Source of the DNA: Pardosa pseudoannulata
Lineage: Eukaryota; Arthropoda; Arachnida; Araneae; Lycosidae
Reading direction: 5' to 3'
NCBI GenBank assembly: GCA_032207245.1
Contig: CM063502.1
Location: forward strand, 66,858,569-66,922,568
Length of the DNA stretch: 64,000 bases
In this document: positions 1-10,959 of the stretch, piece after piece
How the letters are laid out: every line of letters starts with the position of its first letter
Position numbering within the stretch: position 1 is the first letter of the stretch
The notes under the pieces: model-generated
What the model saw: only the letters and a program-made list of their open reading frames with translations
What the model was told of the DNA's origin: nothing
The model's database searches: none
Translations under genes and position numbers: made by a program

Positions 1-607
1 TTATATAAAAAGAATGATTTTAGGTAACTTAAATCCTCAATTGATAACAGTCCCATTCAGTTTATTTATGTTTCTCTTTTATATATCCTCAGAAATTTAC
101 AACTTTTTACTTTTTTTCTGAAATTAAAACTTTGCTTGAAACCAAAATAGTCTTTGGACAGTTAATTTTCAAGGTATTATGAAATGTAAAATAATTAAAC
201 CAATCTTTACGAAAAGAAGTGAAAGCGTTCTAATTTAAGTATTTTTTATAATTATTTTTTCAAACAAAATTTATAGAAAATATAAATATTTATGTATTTA
301 CATATTCCACATAATTCACTTTTAATATCATTATAAATTTGTCTGGGTAATGTTTTGAAAGCTTAACGTTACATTTTGTTCGCATTAAGTTATTCAAGAA
401 TTCCTTTGCCATTGGATATGGGAAAAAATAAAAACCTCTTCCCTTGCACACACACACAAAAAAAAAACACCCGAAACCTCTTTTATCACGTCCAGTTAAA
501 AAAAGTGAAAAGAAGTGAAGGATGGGACACAAAATCAGAAAAAGATAGAAGAGAAAAACGTGGAAAAAGCGCTTGTTCTAAAAATTATTCGCAAAAGAAT
601 CTATGTG
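1..607. other. AT-rich sequence, nothing recognised
   Basis: No coding region or element was recognised. Reading frames here are short and have low-complexity translations. There is a short (CA) run near 447-458 followed by poly(A). It may be intron or intergenic DNA. Confidence 0.4.
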
Positions 608-1009
608 TTTTGGCACAAACTGCTTTCACTATTAAGGGAAGATGTGAAGATTAAATTTTGACTCTACTATTATGAGTATATTAAGAATATTCATACATAT
701 AAATATGTATATATATGCATGTTTGTACTATATTTTTGCAGTAAAGATTGACAGAAAAATCTAGGTTGATTTTTAAATATCATCATAACTAGATTTTGGT
801 ATTCTTTATTTTTCTACAATCTCAAGCTAAACAGATATTGCATTCCATAACACAATATCATGATCGCATTATTAAAAATATATTGAGTATACTGGGCTTT
901 TTTCATTTTGCATTTTGGCACAAACTGCTTTTACGATTAATGGAAGATGTGAAGATTAAATTTTGACTCTACCATTATGAGTATATTAAGAATATTCATA
1001 CATATAAAC

Positions 1010-1090
<81 letters not shown>

Positions 1091-1281
1091 CATGTTTGTA
1101 CTATATTTTTGCAGTAAAGATTGACAGAAAAATCTAAGTTGATTGTTAAATGTCATCATAACTAGATTTTAGTATTCCTTATTTTCTACAATCTCGAGCT
1201 AAACAGGTATTGCATTCCATAAAACAATATCATGATAGCATTATTAAAAATATATTGAGTGTAGTGGGCTTTTTTCATTGG
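608..1281. repeat. tandem duplication, two units of about 300 bp
   Basis: A segment starting at about 608 (ttttggcacaaactgc) is repeated starting at about 913, an offset of 305 bp. Both units share the stretches around gaagatgtgaagatt, tttgcagtaaagattg and aatatcatgat, and both end near the string gggctttttt. The units differ by scattered substitutions. The second contains a long (TA)n(TG)n tract where the first has only a short tatatatgcatg. The element type is unknown. Confidence 0.85.
1009..1087. repeat. (TA)n(TG)n microsatellite
   Basis: About 20 bases of TA repeat run directly into about 58 bases of TG repeat, inside the second unit of the 305-bp duplication. Confidence 0.95.
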
Positions 1282-3778
1282 GTTGGATTAGAACTAAAGT
1301 GCATTGACTCAAAAGTGAGAAATTAGAGATAGATGTGTTTTTTTACTCAAAGTTTATTTCATATTTCAAACATGGGAGCTTTAAATTCTTGATTATTAAA
1401 GAGAATTCAGAATGATATTTAAATGCCAACTAATATGGATTATGAAACTTCTTGCTGTTTGGTGTTTCCTTTTTTATGTATACATAGATGTGTGTTATTA
1501 ATTTTTTTTATAATTGTTTCTAAATATATGATCTGGATGACTGGAAAAGATCTCAATCGTTATAACTTTTATAAAAAGACTAGCTGCATTATTTTTCTAC
1601 ATTAGCCTGTTCAAATAGCAATACTTTCGGAATTGATGCTTCAAAATCCTATCTCTTTTTTATTCTATTCATATTTATGAAAACACAAAACAGGTGTACG
1701 AAATTTACTAAAGATATTTTGTAAATTATGTACTTTAGAGTTATTAAATTTTTATGCCTGTACATTAAAAACATTAAATTTGTTTTAAAAAGGAAATATA
1801 TTCATTACTCAGTTTTTTAATCCTTTGCTCAAGTATAAAATATTCAATATGCGATTTGATTTTTCATATATTTTCACAAACATGCTACACATTCATTTAA
1901 ATAAATATGTGTGTTTATTTTAAGTTTCAGCATCATTTTCGCTGTTCACCCTATTTAATTTAAAACTGTAAAAATATAATTTTTTCATAAAAATACAACA
2001 TACAGACATAAAAATGTTCCTATAAAAAAAAACAAGTCATTCAATCGATGAATTAATCCATGAATTAGTACTCATGTATGTTCAAAATATATTTTTCAAC
2101 AATAATAAGGCAGAATCAGAAAATATAAAAAAATAAAAAGCGGACACATTATTATAAAATTTATAAAATTTCAAAATATTGAATTTCAAATAAATTATCT
2201 GATTTTTAAAAGCTCTAAAATATTTTGTTTTCTATTTTCATATGTACAATGGGAGTTTAAGCGTCTAAGCTAACATTTTATATAAACGCTTTGTAATGTC
2301 CTTTAATAAGGAAGAAACAATTTTTCCCTTTCAAAAACATTCATTTTTATGAAAGAACGCTTTCTGTTTATTTTCACTTAAAATTGGACAGCCGCTTTAG
2401 AAATCCCTATAGATTTTGGGTAAGGTTTTTATTTATTTTCTTACAGCTAAAGCTTAAACCCTAACTTCTCTGAAAATTCGCATTTTAGAATACAAATAAA
2501 AATATTTGCGTCTTGTAAAAATAATAGAAATTTGTTAAGAACTTTCCAGAAAGCTTTTTTTTTTGTGTGCTTATTTTAGATTTTACGAATTTTTTTTAGC
2601 AAATCTTATGCTGAACTGTATTTCCAAGCAGGACTGTTTCTGGGATGTTAGCCCAAGTGTCGGAGGTTTCGAGAGAGAAAAGCCAAATTGGAAATAAAAT
2701 AACAGAAACATTAAAGAGCAATTTATATGTATCAGTTGCATTACTTGCCATTGATGCAATGCATTAAAGCAGAACTTGATACAATACATAGAAAAACCAA
2801 AGTCCGTAGATCAGACTGCCGACTCCTGTGTTAGTTGCATAGATGCAATATTTGGTCTCCCATTATCAATAGGAATTCTAGTATATTTATGACTTTACAC
2901 AACACATAGATGCTTACTGTTATGTTTATATAACTTCTTCACAAAACCTCCAGTGCCGTCACAGAACTAGATTTGCCAGAACAGCGCCTCTTTGCCGCCA
3001 CAGCACCTGGTATGGCAGTGCCTCCTGCTATTTAAGATTTTGTTATGTGCGTAGAATAAATACATTTAGGCTCTGCAGAATGCAGTCAATGCCCCCATTG
3101 AATGAATATATCTGCATATAATATAGGAATGAGTTGTGGTTCCAGGAAAACTGAAAGTATTCACCTTCTAGTGGCTCCCTAATTTTTTTTTGTCCTTGGC
3201 TCCGTAGTATGGCATAATTTTTCCGCCGTGCTCTAATGAAGTAGATAGGATTAGATTAGTTTTAAAATACATTAAGAAATTACTCGTATTTTAGTTTAGG
3301 AAACTATTTAACTATTTATTGAACATTCTCTTACCAAAAAAAAAAACAATTAATAGGATGGATGAGTTTGATGGCCACTAAACAAAATCTCATACCTTGC
3401 TATCAAACTGGATACAAATGCTCCCAATAAATTATCAATAAAATAATTACTACACAATTCATAAAAAATGTTGCTTAAACTGAATATTACTGCTATGTAC
3501 AAAAACTACAATAAATAGTATTTTATCACATTAGATCGCGAATAGAAATCAATAGATTTTTATTCAACCCTTTTATCTGTTACTGTTGCAGAAGTTGACT
3601 ATTATCACAACATTTTCAAGGTGCGTCTGTAATACGGCCACGGTTCTCCGGCAATCTCAGCGAACGGTCTGAGAATCATTTCCATGAATGCATTATAAGA
3701 AAAAGTTGTGCTTACAAGAAACTGAAATTATTCACACTTTTATTTCAAGTTTATCCCAGGAATTACTCCATGACGCCT
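1282..3778. other. no gene recognised; possible LTR-like patch at about 2930-3110
   Basis: The sequence is mostly AT-rich with no convincing coding frame. A less AT-rich patch at about 2930-3110 holds a TATA-like box (tatttaag, about 3029) followed about 25 bp later by AATAAA. That arrangement is seen in LTRs, but no partner copy or duplicated flank was found, so it stays unassigned. Confidence 0.3.
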
Positions 3779-3783
3779 AAGTG

Positions 3784-3952
3784 ACTATAGAACTTTTATT
3801 TTAAAAGTTAAAGGATACAAGAACAAATTTACATCAGCTACATTACAATAAAAAGAAAGAATAATAGTAGTATAATAAACTTAGTTGCCATCTGAAAAAT
3901 AAAAAGTTGTGCAAACGATAATTTAAATTAATGATGCCAATTAGTTTTAACA
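3784..3952 (-). repeat. 3' LTR of the Copia element
   Basis: This copy is about 96% identical to the block at 7855-8021. On the - strand it begins TGTTAAAACTAATTGG right after the purine tract. The stop codon of the RT/RNase H frame lies in its first bases. The 3' end does not carry an obvious CA, so the outer boundary is uncertain by a few bases. Confidence 0.9.
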
Positions 3953-5398
3953 CTCCTCCTTCGTTTCTACAACTTTACATTTTTCTCTTAATATACAATG
4001 TCTATTGGGTGACAAAGGCTTAGTCAACAAATCAGCTACCATCAGATCCGTTGGACAGTACTCACAGTTAATTAGTTGTTTATCTACACAATCTTTGATA
4101 AAGTGATATTTAGTATCTATATGTTTAGTTCGGTTAGAGTACTTTCCACTCTGAATCAGATTTAAACAACTCTGATTGTCCTCATAAATTGTTGTGGCAC
4201 AATTTACATCTTGATGCATGTCTTTCAATAAATGCCTTAACCAAAGAGCTTCTTGGAAGGCTTCAGATAGAGCAACATATTCAGATTCAGTAGAAGACAA
4301 TGTAACACAGGTTTGTTTCTTGCAACACCAGCTGATGACACCTCCATTTAAGAAGAATATGTAACCACTGTTTGACTTCCTTGTCTTACGATCTTCAGCC
4401 CAATTTGCATCTGCATATCCAAAGAATGCAGGACTTTCCCGAGTCCCGATGTTGCTAAGCTTGAGTTTCATATTGGCAGTAGACTTTAGATATTTTACAA
4501 TACGCTTCAATTGTATCCAGTCTTCCTGGTTTGGAGAGGAAACCTTTTGTGCAAGGATGTTTACACTTGCTGAAATATCTGGTCTTGTGTTGACTGATAC
4601 ATAAAGTAAACGTCCAATTAGCTGTCTGTATTTGGAATTATCTTTCAGCAGATTTGTAGATTCTGATTTTTCATAACTCTTATCCATTGGTGTGCTTACT
4701 GGCTTTGCATCTGACAGTCCATAATCAAGTGCAATTTTCTTGATGTAGTTTGACTGACAAAGTTGAAAATTTTCATCTGAATCTTTTGTAACTTCAATTC
4801 CAAGGTACTGCTGAAGGGGGCCAAGATTCTTGATCTCAAACTCTTTAGATAGAACATTTTCAATTTCATGTATCTCCTCTTTTGACTTACTTGCAATTAT
4901 GATATCATCTACATAAATCAGAATATAGCACCAACTATCACATGATTTTCTTGAATAAAGACATGAATCTACTTTACTTTGTTTAAAATCTGAATTGACA
5001 ATAACTTTATGCACTACTTCGTTCCACACCCTGGCTGCTTGTTTCAGTCCATAAATACTTTTCTTTAATAAGCATACTTGTGATGCTTCCTTTATAGTAT
5101 AGCCTGGAGGCTGTTTCATGTATATTGTCTCATTCAGTTTTCCATTTAAAAATGCTGTCTTTACATCAAAGTGATAGACTGTTAATTTTTCTTTAGCTGC
5201 AATTGACAATAAAGTACGCAAAGTTGTTTGACGTACAACAGGAGCGAAAGTCTCATCATAGTCTTCACCATATTTTTGAGAGAACCCTTGAGCGACAAGA
5301 CGTGCCTTGAACTGCTGAATGCTTTCATCTCTACCCTTCTTGATTTTAAACACCCATTTGCATCCAATAGCTTTTCGATTTTCAGGAAGACTACACAA
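3947..5398 (-). pseudogene. Copia reverse transcriptase-RNase H segment, separated from gag-pol by stops and a frameshift
   Basis: This is an open stretch of 483 codons encoding the C-terminal half of a Copia polyprotein. The reverse transcriptase starts near CKWVFKIK (residues 13-20) and has LVAQGFSQ (34-41), FDVKTAFLNG (77-86) and the catalytic YVDD (162-165). RNase H follows with acidic residues in YADANW (D330), STESEY (E371) and YEDNQS (D407), then DTKYHF. There is no true start: the open frame begins at an in-frame TTG. It is in a different frame from the upstream gag-integrase frame. The last codons run into the 3' LTR, as is usual for compact Copia elements. Confidence 0.93.
3953..3961 (-). 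other. polypurine tract (PPT)
   Basis: On the - strand this reads aaggaggag and directly abuts the TGTT start of the 3' LTR. This is the expected site for priming plus-strand DNA synthesis during reverse transcription. Confidence 0.75.
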
Positions 5399-5451
5399 TT
5401 CCCAGGTCCATTCTGTTACAAAGATGTCAATTCTTCTTGCATTGTATTAAG
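5399..5451 (-). other. break between the two Copia frames
   Basis: Two in-frame stops (TAG at 5454-5452 and TAA at 5418-5416) and a single-base loss around 5400-5415 separate the two large frames. Reading through them in changing frames still gives Copia-like residues, so the element once had one continuous frame and was inactivated by point changes and a small deletion. Confidence 0.8.
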
Positions 5452-7773
5452 CTATTTCTTTTTTAAACTACTGGAAATTGCTTCATTGTAGGATTTTTGT
5501 TCTTTAATTTCGTCTTTTACAGTATGAAGTTCTTCTATCAGTCTTTTTGGAGAAACGCCTTTAGTTGATCGATGAGAAACAAGAATCTGAGGATCTTTAA
5601 CTGCTTCAATTGGTTCATTGCTCTCCTCCTGAACTTCCTCTTCTTTATGGGATATTTCGACTTTTGAATTAACAGCTTCTTCATTTTCAAGTATGTCTAA
5701 GCATTCAGATTCCCCTTGATATATTTCACAGAATCGAACATCTCGACTAATAACTACCTTCTGCGAAGATGGATTGTAGCAACGATAAGCTTTTGATTCT
5801 TCATCGTACCCCAAAAATATCATTTTTGTTCCTGTATTATCTAATTTTTGTCGTTTCTGGGTAGGGACATGAACAAAGCATTTAGAACCAAAAATTTGAA
5901 AATTCTTTACCTTAGGCTTTTTGTTATTCCACAGTTCATAAGGAGTTAGTTTCTTTGATCGAGTAAGAATCCTGTTTTGAATGAAATTAGCAGTTACTAC
6001 AGCTTCACCCCAAAACCGATTTGGTAGACCTGCATCAATCAACATGCAACGGGCCATTTCTACTAGAGTCCTGTTTTTCCTCTCTGCTATGCCATTTTGT
6101 TGGGGAGAATAAGTTGCAGTTAACTGAGTTTGAATACCTTCATTTATCAAATATTTTCGTAAACTGGTATTTAGATATTCACCTCCACGATCAGATCGAA
6201 TAATCTTGACTTTTCTGTCAAACTTGTTTTTCACAAATGCTATGTAGCGTTTTAAAATGTCAGGAACTTCAAATTTATTTGCCATCAAATACACATGTGT
6301 ATACCGTGAAAAATCATCTATGAATGTGACCATATATCGTTTACCACCTGGTGTCATAGTTTGCATTGGTCCACAAACATCTGTATGGATTAAGTCAAGT
6401 GGGTTGGCTGTTTTGCTAGAGGATTGTTTTGGAAAGGGCAATCTGGTCAACTTTCCTTTCATGCATGTGTCGCATGACATTTGAATTCCACAATCAACTA
6501 TCTTCAAATCCTCTAGAAGTTCCTCAGTGTACATTTTCTTTATCGCCTCTGGATCACGATGTCCCATTTTTCGATGCCATGTATGAATACAATTGCTCTT
6601 ATGTTCAACAACTGTATGAATTTTATGTGGTTCACATAATCTATATAAGTTTCCAACAGAGTTGGCAAATCCTATTTGTTTTCCATCTTTAAGAATTTTA
6701 CAAAAATCTTTACTGAAATTGACTGAAAAATTGTTCAAGTTTAGTTGACGAACTGAAATTAAATTTCCAACAACTTTCGATGCATACAGCACATTGGATA
6801 ATACAACTGGTGTAACCGATCCTTCTTGATTTTTAAACTTTAATTTTCCAGTACCGATACCAATAACATCAACTAATTCACCATTAGCAACTTCAATTTT
6901 CTCAGTGTATGATGTATTCAAGGATGTGAAAAACTCTCTATCACTGGTTACATGTCTAGTGGCTCCAGAATCCAAAATCCAACCATGTGATTGAATTTCA
7001 AATGAAAACAAATGCTCCTTATGTTCAACTGTATTCACTTTATTTTGTTGTTTTTCTTTCCAATTTAAATATTTCTTGCAATCCTTTTTCACGTGACCAT
7101 GCTTTTTACAAAAATAACATTCCACGAGGGTTTTCTTGAAATTTTTACTAGCAACTGACTTCATTAATTTTTCAGATTTACAGGTAGTTTCTTCTGCATG
7201 TTGTTTACGTTCATATTCGGCGATGATCTTTTGCTGTATAACGTCAAACGTTAATTCTTTCTCTGGTCGTATTTCCAGTGCCATAACTAAAAGATCATAG
7301 CTTCTAGGTAAACTACTCAATAGCATCGCAACACTCCATTTATCCGATAAGGATTCTTCACCAATATCGCGGAGTTTTAGAAACAATTCTTGCATGCGAG
7401 TAATATGTTGTGGAATATTACCGCCTTCTTCGAGCTTTAAAGAACAAATCGTACGCATCAAATGAACTTTATTCGTTAACGTACTTTTCTCATGATATTC
7501 TTTGAGAGCATTCCACAGTTCTTTCACCGTTCTCTTATCCCTTATATGGATGAGTTGATCATCTTCTACTGTAAGTCCAATGTAAGCTTGTGCTTTACAG
7601 TCGGCTGCATCCCATTCAGCAATTATTTTTTGATTTCCATCTGCAATCGGTCTTTCACCTTCAATTACCTTTTTAAATAGGTTTTCTTTCATTAGCAGTA
7701 GCTGCACTTTATATTTCCAGTTCGAATAATTGCGATTATTCAGCTTTACGATGTCACTTCGAAAGTCTGCCAT
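5452..7773 (-). CDS. Copia Gag-protease-integrase polyprotein (N-terminal part)
   Basis: This frame of 773 codons starts at an ATG (MADFRSDIVK) about 80 bp after the 5' LTR. Its domains run as follows. A UBN2-type Gag region spans about 1-195. A CCHC zinc knuckle (C219, C222, H227, C232) binds RNA. The aspartic protease active site is DSGAT (268-272). A GAG-pre-integrase zinc-binding segment has HxxxH (H400, H405) and CDTC (434-437). The integrase core has D465, D528 and E564 with the DX62DX35E spacing. The frame ends at TAG after a Lys-rich stretch, before reverse transcriptase, so the product would be truncated. In intact relatives Gag and Pol are one polyprotein cleaved by the protease. 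Confidence 0.93.
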   Translation of the reverse strand: MADFRSDIVKLNNRNYSNWKYKVQLLLMKENLFKKVIEGERPIADGNQKIIAEWDAADCKAQAYIGLTVEDDQLIHIRDKRTVKELWNALKEYHEKSTLTNKVHLMRTICSLKLEEGGNIPQHITRMQELFLKLRDIGEESLSDKWSVAMLLSSLPRSYDLLVMALEIRPEKELTFDVIQQKIIAEYERKQHAEETTCKSEKLMKSVASKNFKKTLVECYFCKKHGHVKKDCKKYLNWKEKQQNKVNTVEHKEHLFSFEIQSHGWILDSGATRHVTSDREFFTSLNTSYTEKIEVANGELVDVIGIGTGKLKFKNQEGSVTPVVLSNVLYASKVVGNLISVRQLNLNNFSVNFSKDFCKILKDGKQIGFANSVGNLYRLCEPHKIHTVVEHKSNCIHTWHRKMGHRDPEAIKKMYTEELLEDLKIVDCGIQMSCDTCMKGKLTRLPFPKQSSSKTANPLDLIHTDVCGPMQTMTPGGKRYMVTFIDDFSRYTHVYLMANKFEVPDILKRYIAFVKNKFDRKVKIIRSDRGGEYLNTSLRKYLINEGIQTQLTATYSPQQNGIAERKNRTLVEMARCMLIDAGLPNRFWGEAVVTANFIQNRILTRSKKLTPYELWNNKKPKVKNFQIFGSKCFVHVPTQKRQKLDNTGTKMIFLGYDEESKAYRCYNPSSQKVVISRDVRFCEIYQGESECLDILENEEAVNSKVEISHKEEEVQEESNEPIEAVKDPQILVSHRSTKGVSPKRLIEELHTVKDEIKEQKSYNEAISSSLKKK

Positions 7774-7837
7774 TTTATTATTTTACTTTAAGCGACACTA
7801 ATAAAAAAAAACTGGAAAATTCTTTACAGGAATTATC

Positions 7838-7854
7838 GTCCTGGGCCCATAACC
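7838..7854 (-). other. primer-binding site for the initiator tRNA-Met fragment
   Basis: On the - strand the sequence ggttatgggcccagga lies directly after the 5' LTR. It matches the internal tRNA-iMet primer used by Drosophila copia and many insect Copia elements, which pair with the tRNA half-molecule and not its 3' end. Confidence 0.85.
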
Positions 7855-8021
7855 TATAGGACTTTTATTTTAAAAGTTAAAGGATACAAGAACAAATTTA
7901 CATCAGCTACATTACAAAGAAAAGAAAAAATAATAGTAGTATAATAAACTTAGTTGCCATCTGAAAAATAAAAAGTTGTGCAAATGATAATTTAAATTAA
8001 TGACGCCAATTAGTTTTAACA
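7855..8021 (-). repeat. 5' LTR of the Copia element
   Basis: This is the partner of 3784-3952, with about six substitutions over 167 bases. It would hold the promoter and the R region. A start site cannot be placed from the sequence alone. Confidence 0.9.
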
Positions 8022-8320
8022 AGTGTGGAGTGAAAAAATAATATATTTTATTGTCAATGTTTTCCAAAAAGTACCCAAAATGTCCAGCTCTGCAGTCAGC
8101 TACCTGTCATCGGCCTTTTCCTTACATTCCCAATGTTGCTCCCAGCAACTACTGTCTATTCTTTCCCTCGACCAAATTTCTGTACCATCACTTAGACAAA
8201 GATCTGAAGACACACTGGCATTTTTCCTAGGCAGCATTCTTCTATGACACTGGCTTTCATCATCTGAAAATCCGATTTACCCTAAGCCAGTAAATCCACT
8301 CTAGGTTTAAAACGTTATAG
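8022..8320. other. unassigned sequence right of Copia
   Basis: About 300 bp of moderately AT-rich DNA with no recognised domain or repeat partner in the window. Confidence 0.3.
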
Positions 8321-8491
<171 letters not shown>

Positions 8492-8823
8492 AGGTCTAAA
8501 AAAGGGGTAGTTGGAAATTACGTGAGTTAAAAGCGATTTTAAAAAGGGAACTCTTTTATAATAATAAAATAAATGAAAAAGACCCACTCTCGCTTAAGCT
8601 TTTAGGATAATCCGGTCAGGCGGAAGCATTTTGGAAGAATTTGATGAGATTGCAAACAGATAAGATCAGTCAACGCGTGGACATGGAGCGGTCAATACAT
8701 TTTCCACGCATAGCTCCGAGTCGATTAATGAAAATGGCGCAAGTTGCTTTCCTTAAGAACGATGAGTTAATAAAACTTATTATTATCAAGAAGACAATCG
8801 CCTTAACACTGGATCACGACATG

Positions 8824-8824
<1 letters not shown>

Positions 8825-8911
<87 letters not shown>
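8825..8911. repeat. (AT)n microsatellite
   Basis: About 87 bases of uninterrupted AT repeat, followed by an imperfect ataatatagata tail. Confidence 0.97.
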
Positions 8912-8912
<1 letters not shown>

Positions 8913-8959
8913 GTATAATATATATAATATAGATAATATAGATAATATATAAAATGCTT

Positions 8960-10800
8960 ATATATGTATGCGAGATTAGAAAATGTATTTTCATATCAAT
9001 GCAAGAGTTACGCTTATAGCTTAGTTCAAACTTCAGGTTTACGCCAAAGTTTTCTTCCACGAAATTTAACAATTTATCGCTCCCGTTCCCAACTACAGAT
9101 TGATATTTATAGAATAACTTGTTGAAATTGCAAAATTTTCACCGTTTTGCGTTTAATTAAGGACGTGTCTAAACTAATCTTTTTAAGAAATAACTCTACA
9201 GCATTAACTTCATAAATTAAAAATTTTCATAAATTCGTAATCAGTCTTCTGTAACCAACAGCTCCGCTTCATATATTATTAAAAGCATTCTTACGAGTGA
9301 GAGCGCTAATTCAGGCTTATTGCATTTCGAAACTGAAAGATCACGGTGTGTAGACATGCAGTAAATAGCGGAATGGTCTAGACCATGGGCTCTCGAGAGA
9401 CGTTAGCTGATTGCAGTCATTGCTAAGTGTCTAGGAACGATCTGGTGATAAAATGTCATACTCTGTTTAAGTAATGTAATATGACTGGAGTTTAAATGCA
9501 CTTTGCTTAATAACCTCCCCTGCTCTTGCTGTTGAATATAAATCAGACAGCTGTCATACAAGTCTAGGTTTCAGGGGAAAACATGTATTCCCCACCTCTC
9601 GTTCCCCTAGACAACTCTATTTTAGTCTAAATATGCATTCATCTTTATGGTCGTTATGGTTACAAATCGCCGCCAACCGCACCTCCTATGTCTCATCTGT
9701 AGAAGCCGGGGCTCTAAATAGATGAAAGTAGACTTTTAAATTTCAGGTACTGCGTTATGGAAAGCTAATTTCAATGACAAATGGCTTTTCTTCTCCTCAC
9801 CATCTAATTTACGTTCCAAATGTATATCTGATGTCATATATCTTGCTTCTCTTTACCACACAACATCTCCTCTTTGTTGGTAACAGCACTAAGATATTTA
9901 ACTTACGATTCACAGAAAGTTCCTACTTTGTTCATTTTTGGGATATTATTTAAATAAAAGACAAATAACTTAATTGAAATCCCATATTCAAAAGGAAATC
10001 CAGATATCTAAGCTTCTAAATGGTTAACTATTCAGATTCAGCAATAAATTAACATTTGTCGTGTTTTTTAAAAAAGCTAGGAGATTAAGTTCCATGAAAT
10101 TTTATAAAATTTGTGGATTTAATTAGTATTTTAAAGTGGCGTTAGACGGGACCAAAATCGTTTAAATTCGAAGTACTTTTGATTCTCCCTAATAAACAAA
10201 CGAAGCATAAAATCTTATTTACAAACTATATTTTCTGGATCGAAGGGTTTTAAAGATTAACTAGAAGTGTGATCATTTAACACTGGCAAATCAATCCATT
10301 TCTTTTTTCTTTAAAACTTTGTTGCTTCCATTATTCCGAAATATTCCACGAGCACTTTTCTCTGCAATTTCTCTGGATACTTGTTGTACTGTTAGGAGGT
10401 TTTGGATGAAATTTCAATTATTGACCATCTTTGTATTGTGTAAAAAAAAAAGAAGAGTAAATTAGCATCAAATTAGAAAAGTAATTTATTTTGAAAATTT
10501 CTATTCTTATTAAATAAAGATTGTAATGCTTAGTTTTGTTTATGCGTGTAATACAATATCATATAAGAGTAAAATTTTCAATCGATATAGAATGTGTATC
10601 AAGCATTTTTGAAAATTTCTTTTAGATAAAAATTTTATATGGGCAACTTACATTTTCATAAAATATTCATTTTTTAAATACAAATATGGGGACTCTCTGC
10701 AATAATGATCATTTCAACTGTTCTTTATTTATCTAGAAATTAAGATAAAAATTGTTGAAAATTAACCTTAAGTTCAATAGTCGCCTTAATGAAACGTTTA
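8960..10800. other. no gene recognised
   Basis: Mixed AT-rich DNA with a slightly less AT-rich stretch at 9350-9720. No domain, tRNA or long repeat was recognised. It is probably intron of the sushi-domain gene or intergenic sequence. Confidence 0.3.
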
Positions 10801-10950
10801 GCTGGATGATAGCCTAAAGTGTAAGGTGTTATCTTTAGAATCGAAGCTCGTGGGTTCAAATCCCACTACTGGCATGGATGTTCGCATCCCTTCGGAATCG
10901 GCTTTAAACAGTAGCTCCCGGTCTCATTAGCGCACATGCAACAAAACAAA
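10801..10950 (+). mobile_element. tRNA-derived SINE, family 1, degenerate copy
   Basis: The copy contains a pol III B-box-like GGTTCAAATCC (about 10853-10863). It also has the family body seen at 58855-59035: ggcatggatgttcg, ttcggaatcggc, and cccggtctcattag. The A-box end has decayed. It ends in an A-rich stretch (caaaacaaaaaaac). Confidence 0.85.
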
Positions 10951-10959
10951 AAAACGTTG

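Larger units (their letters stand above)
3784..8021 (-). mobile_element. Copia (Ty1/copia) LTR retrotransposon, nearly complete, coding region broken
   Basis: This element of about 4.24 kb is read on the - strand. It has two LTRs of about 168 bp, a primer-binding site next to the 5' LTR, a purine tract next to the 3' LTR, and the Copia domain order gag, protease, integrase, reverse transcriptase, RNase H. Flanks share the 5-mer aagtg (3779-3783 and 8021-8025), a likely target-site duplication that overlaps the LTR end by one base. The LTRs differ at about 6 of 167 positions, which suggests a fairly recent insertion. The polyprotein frame is interrupted by stops and a frameshift between integrase and reverse transcriptase, so this copy is probably not autonomous. 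Confidence 0.95.
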
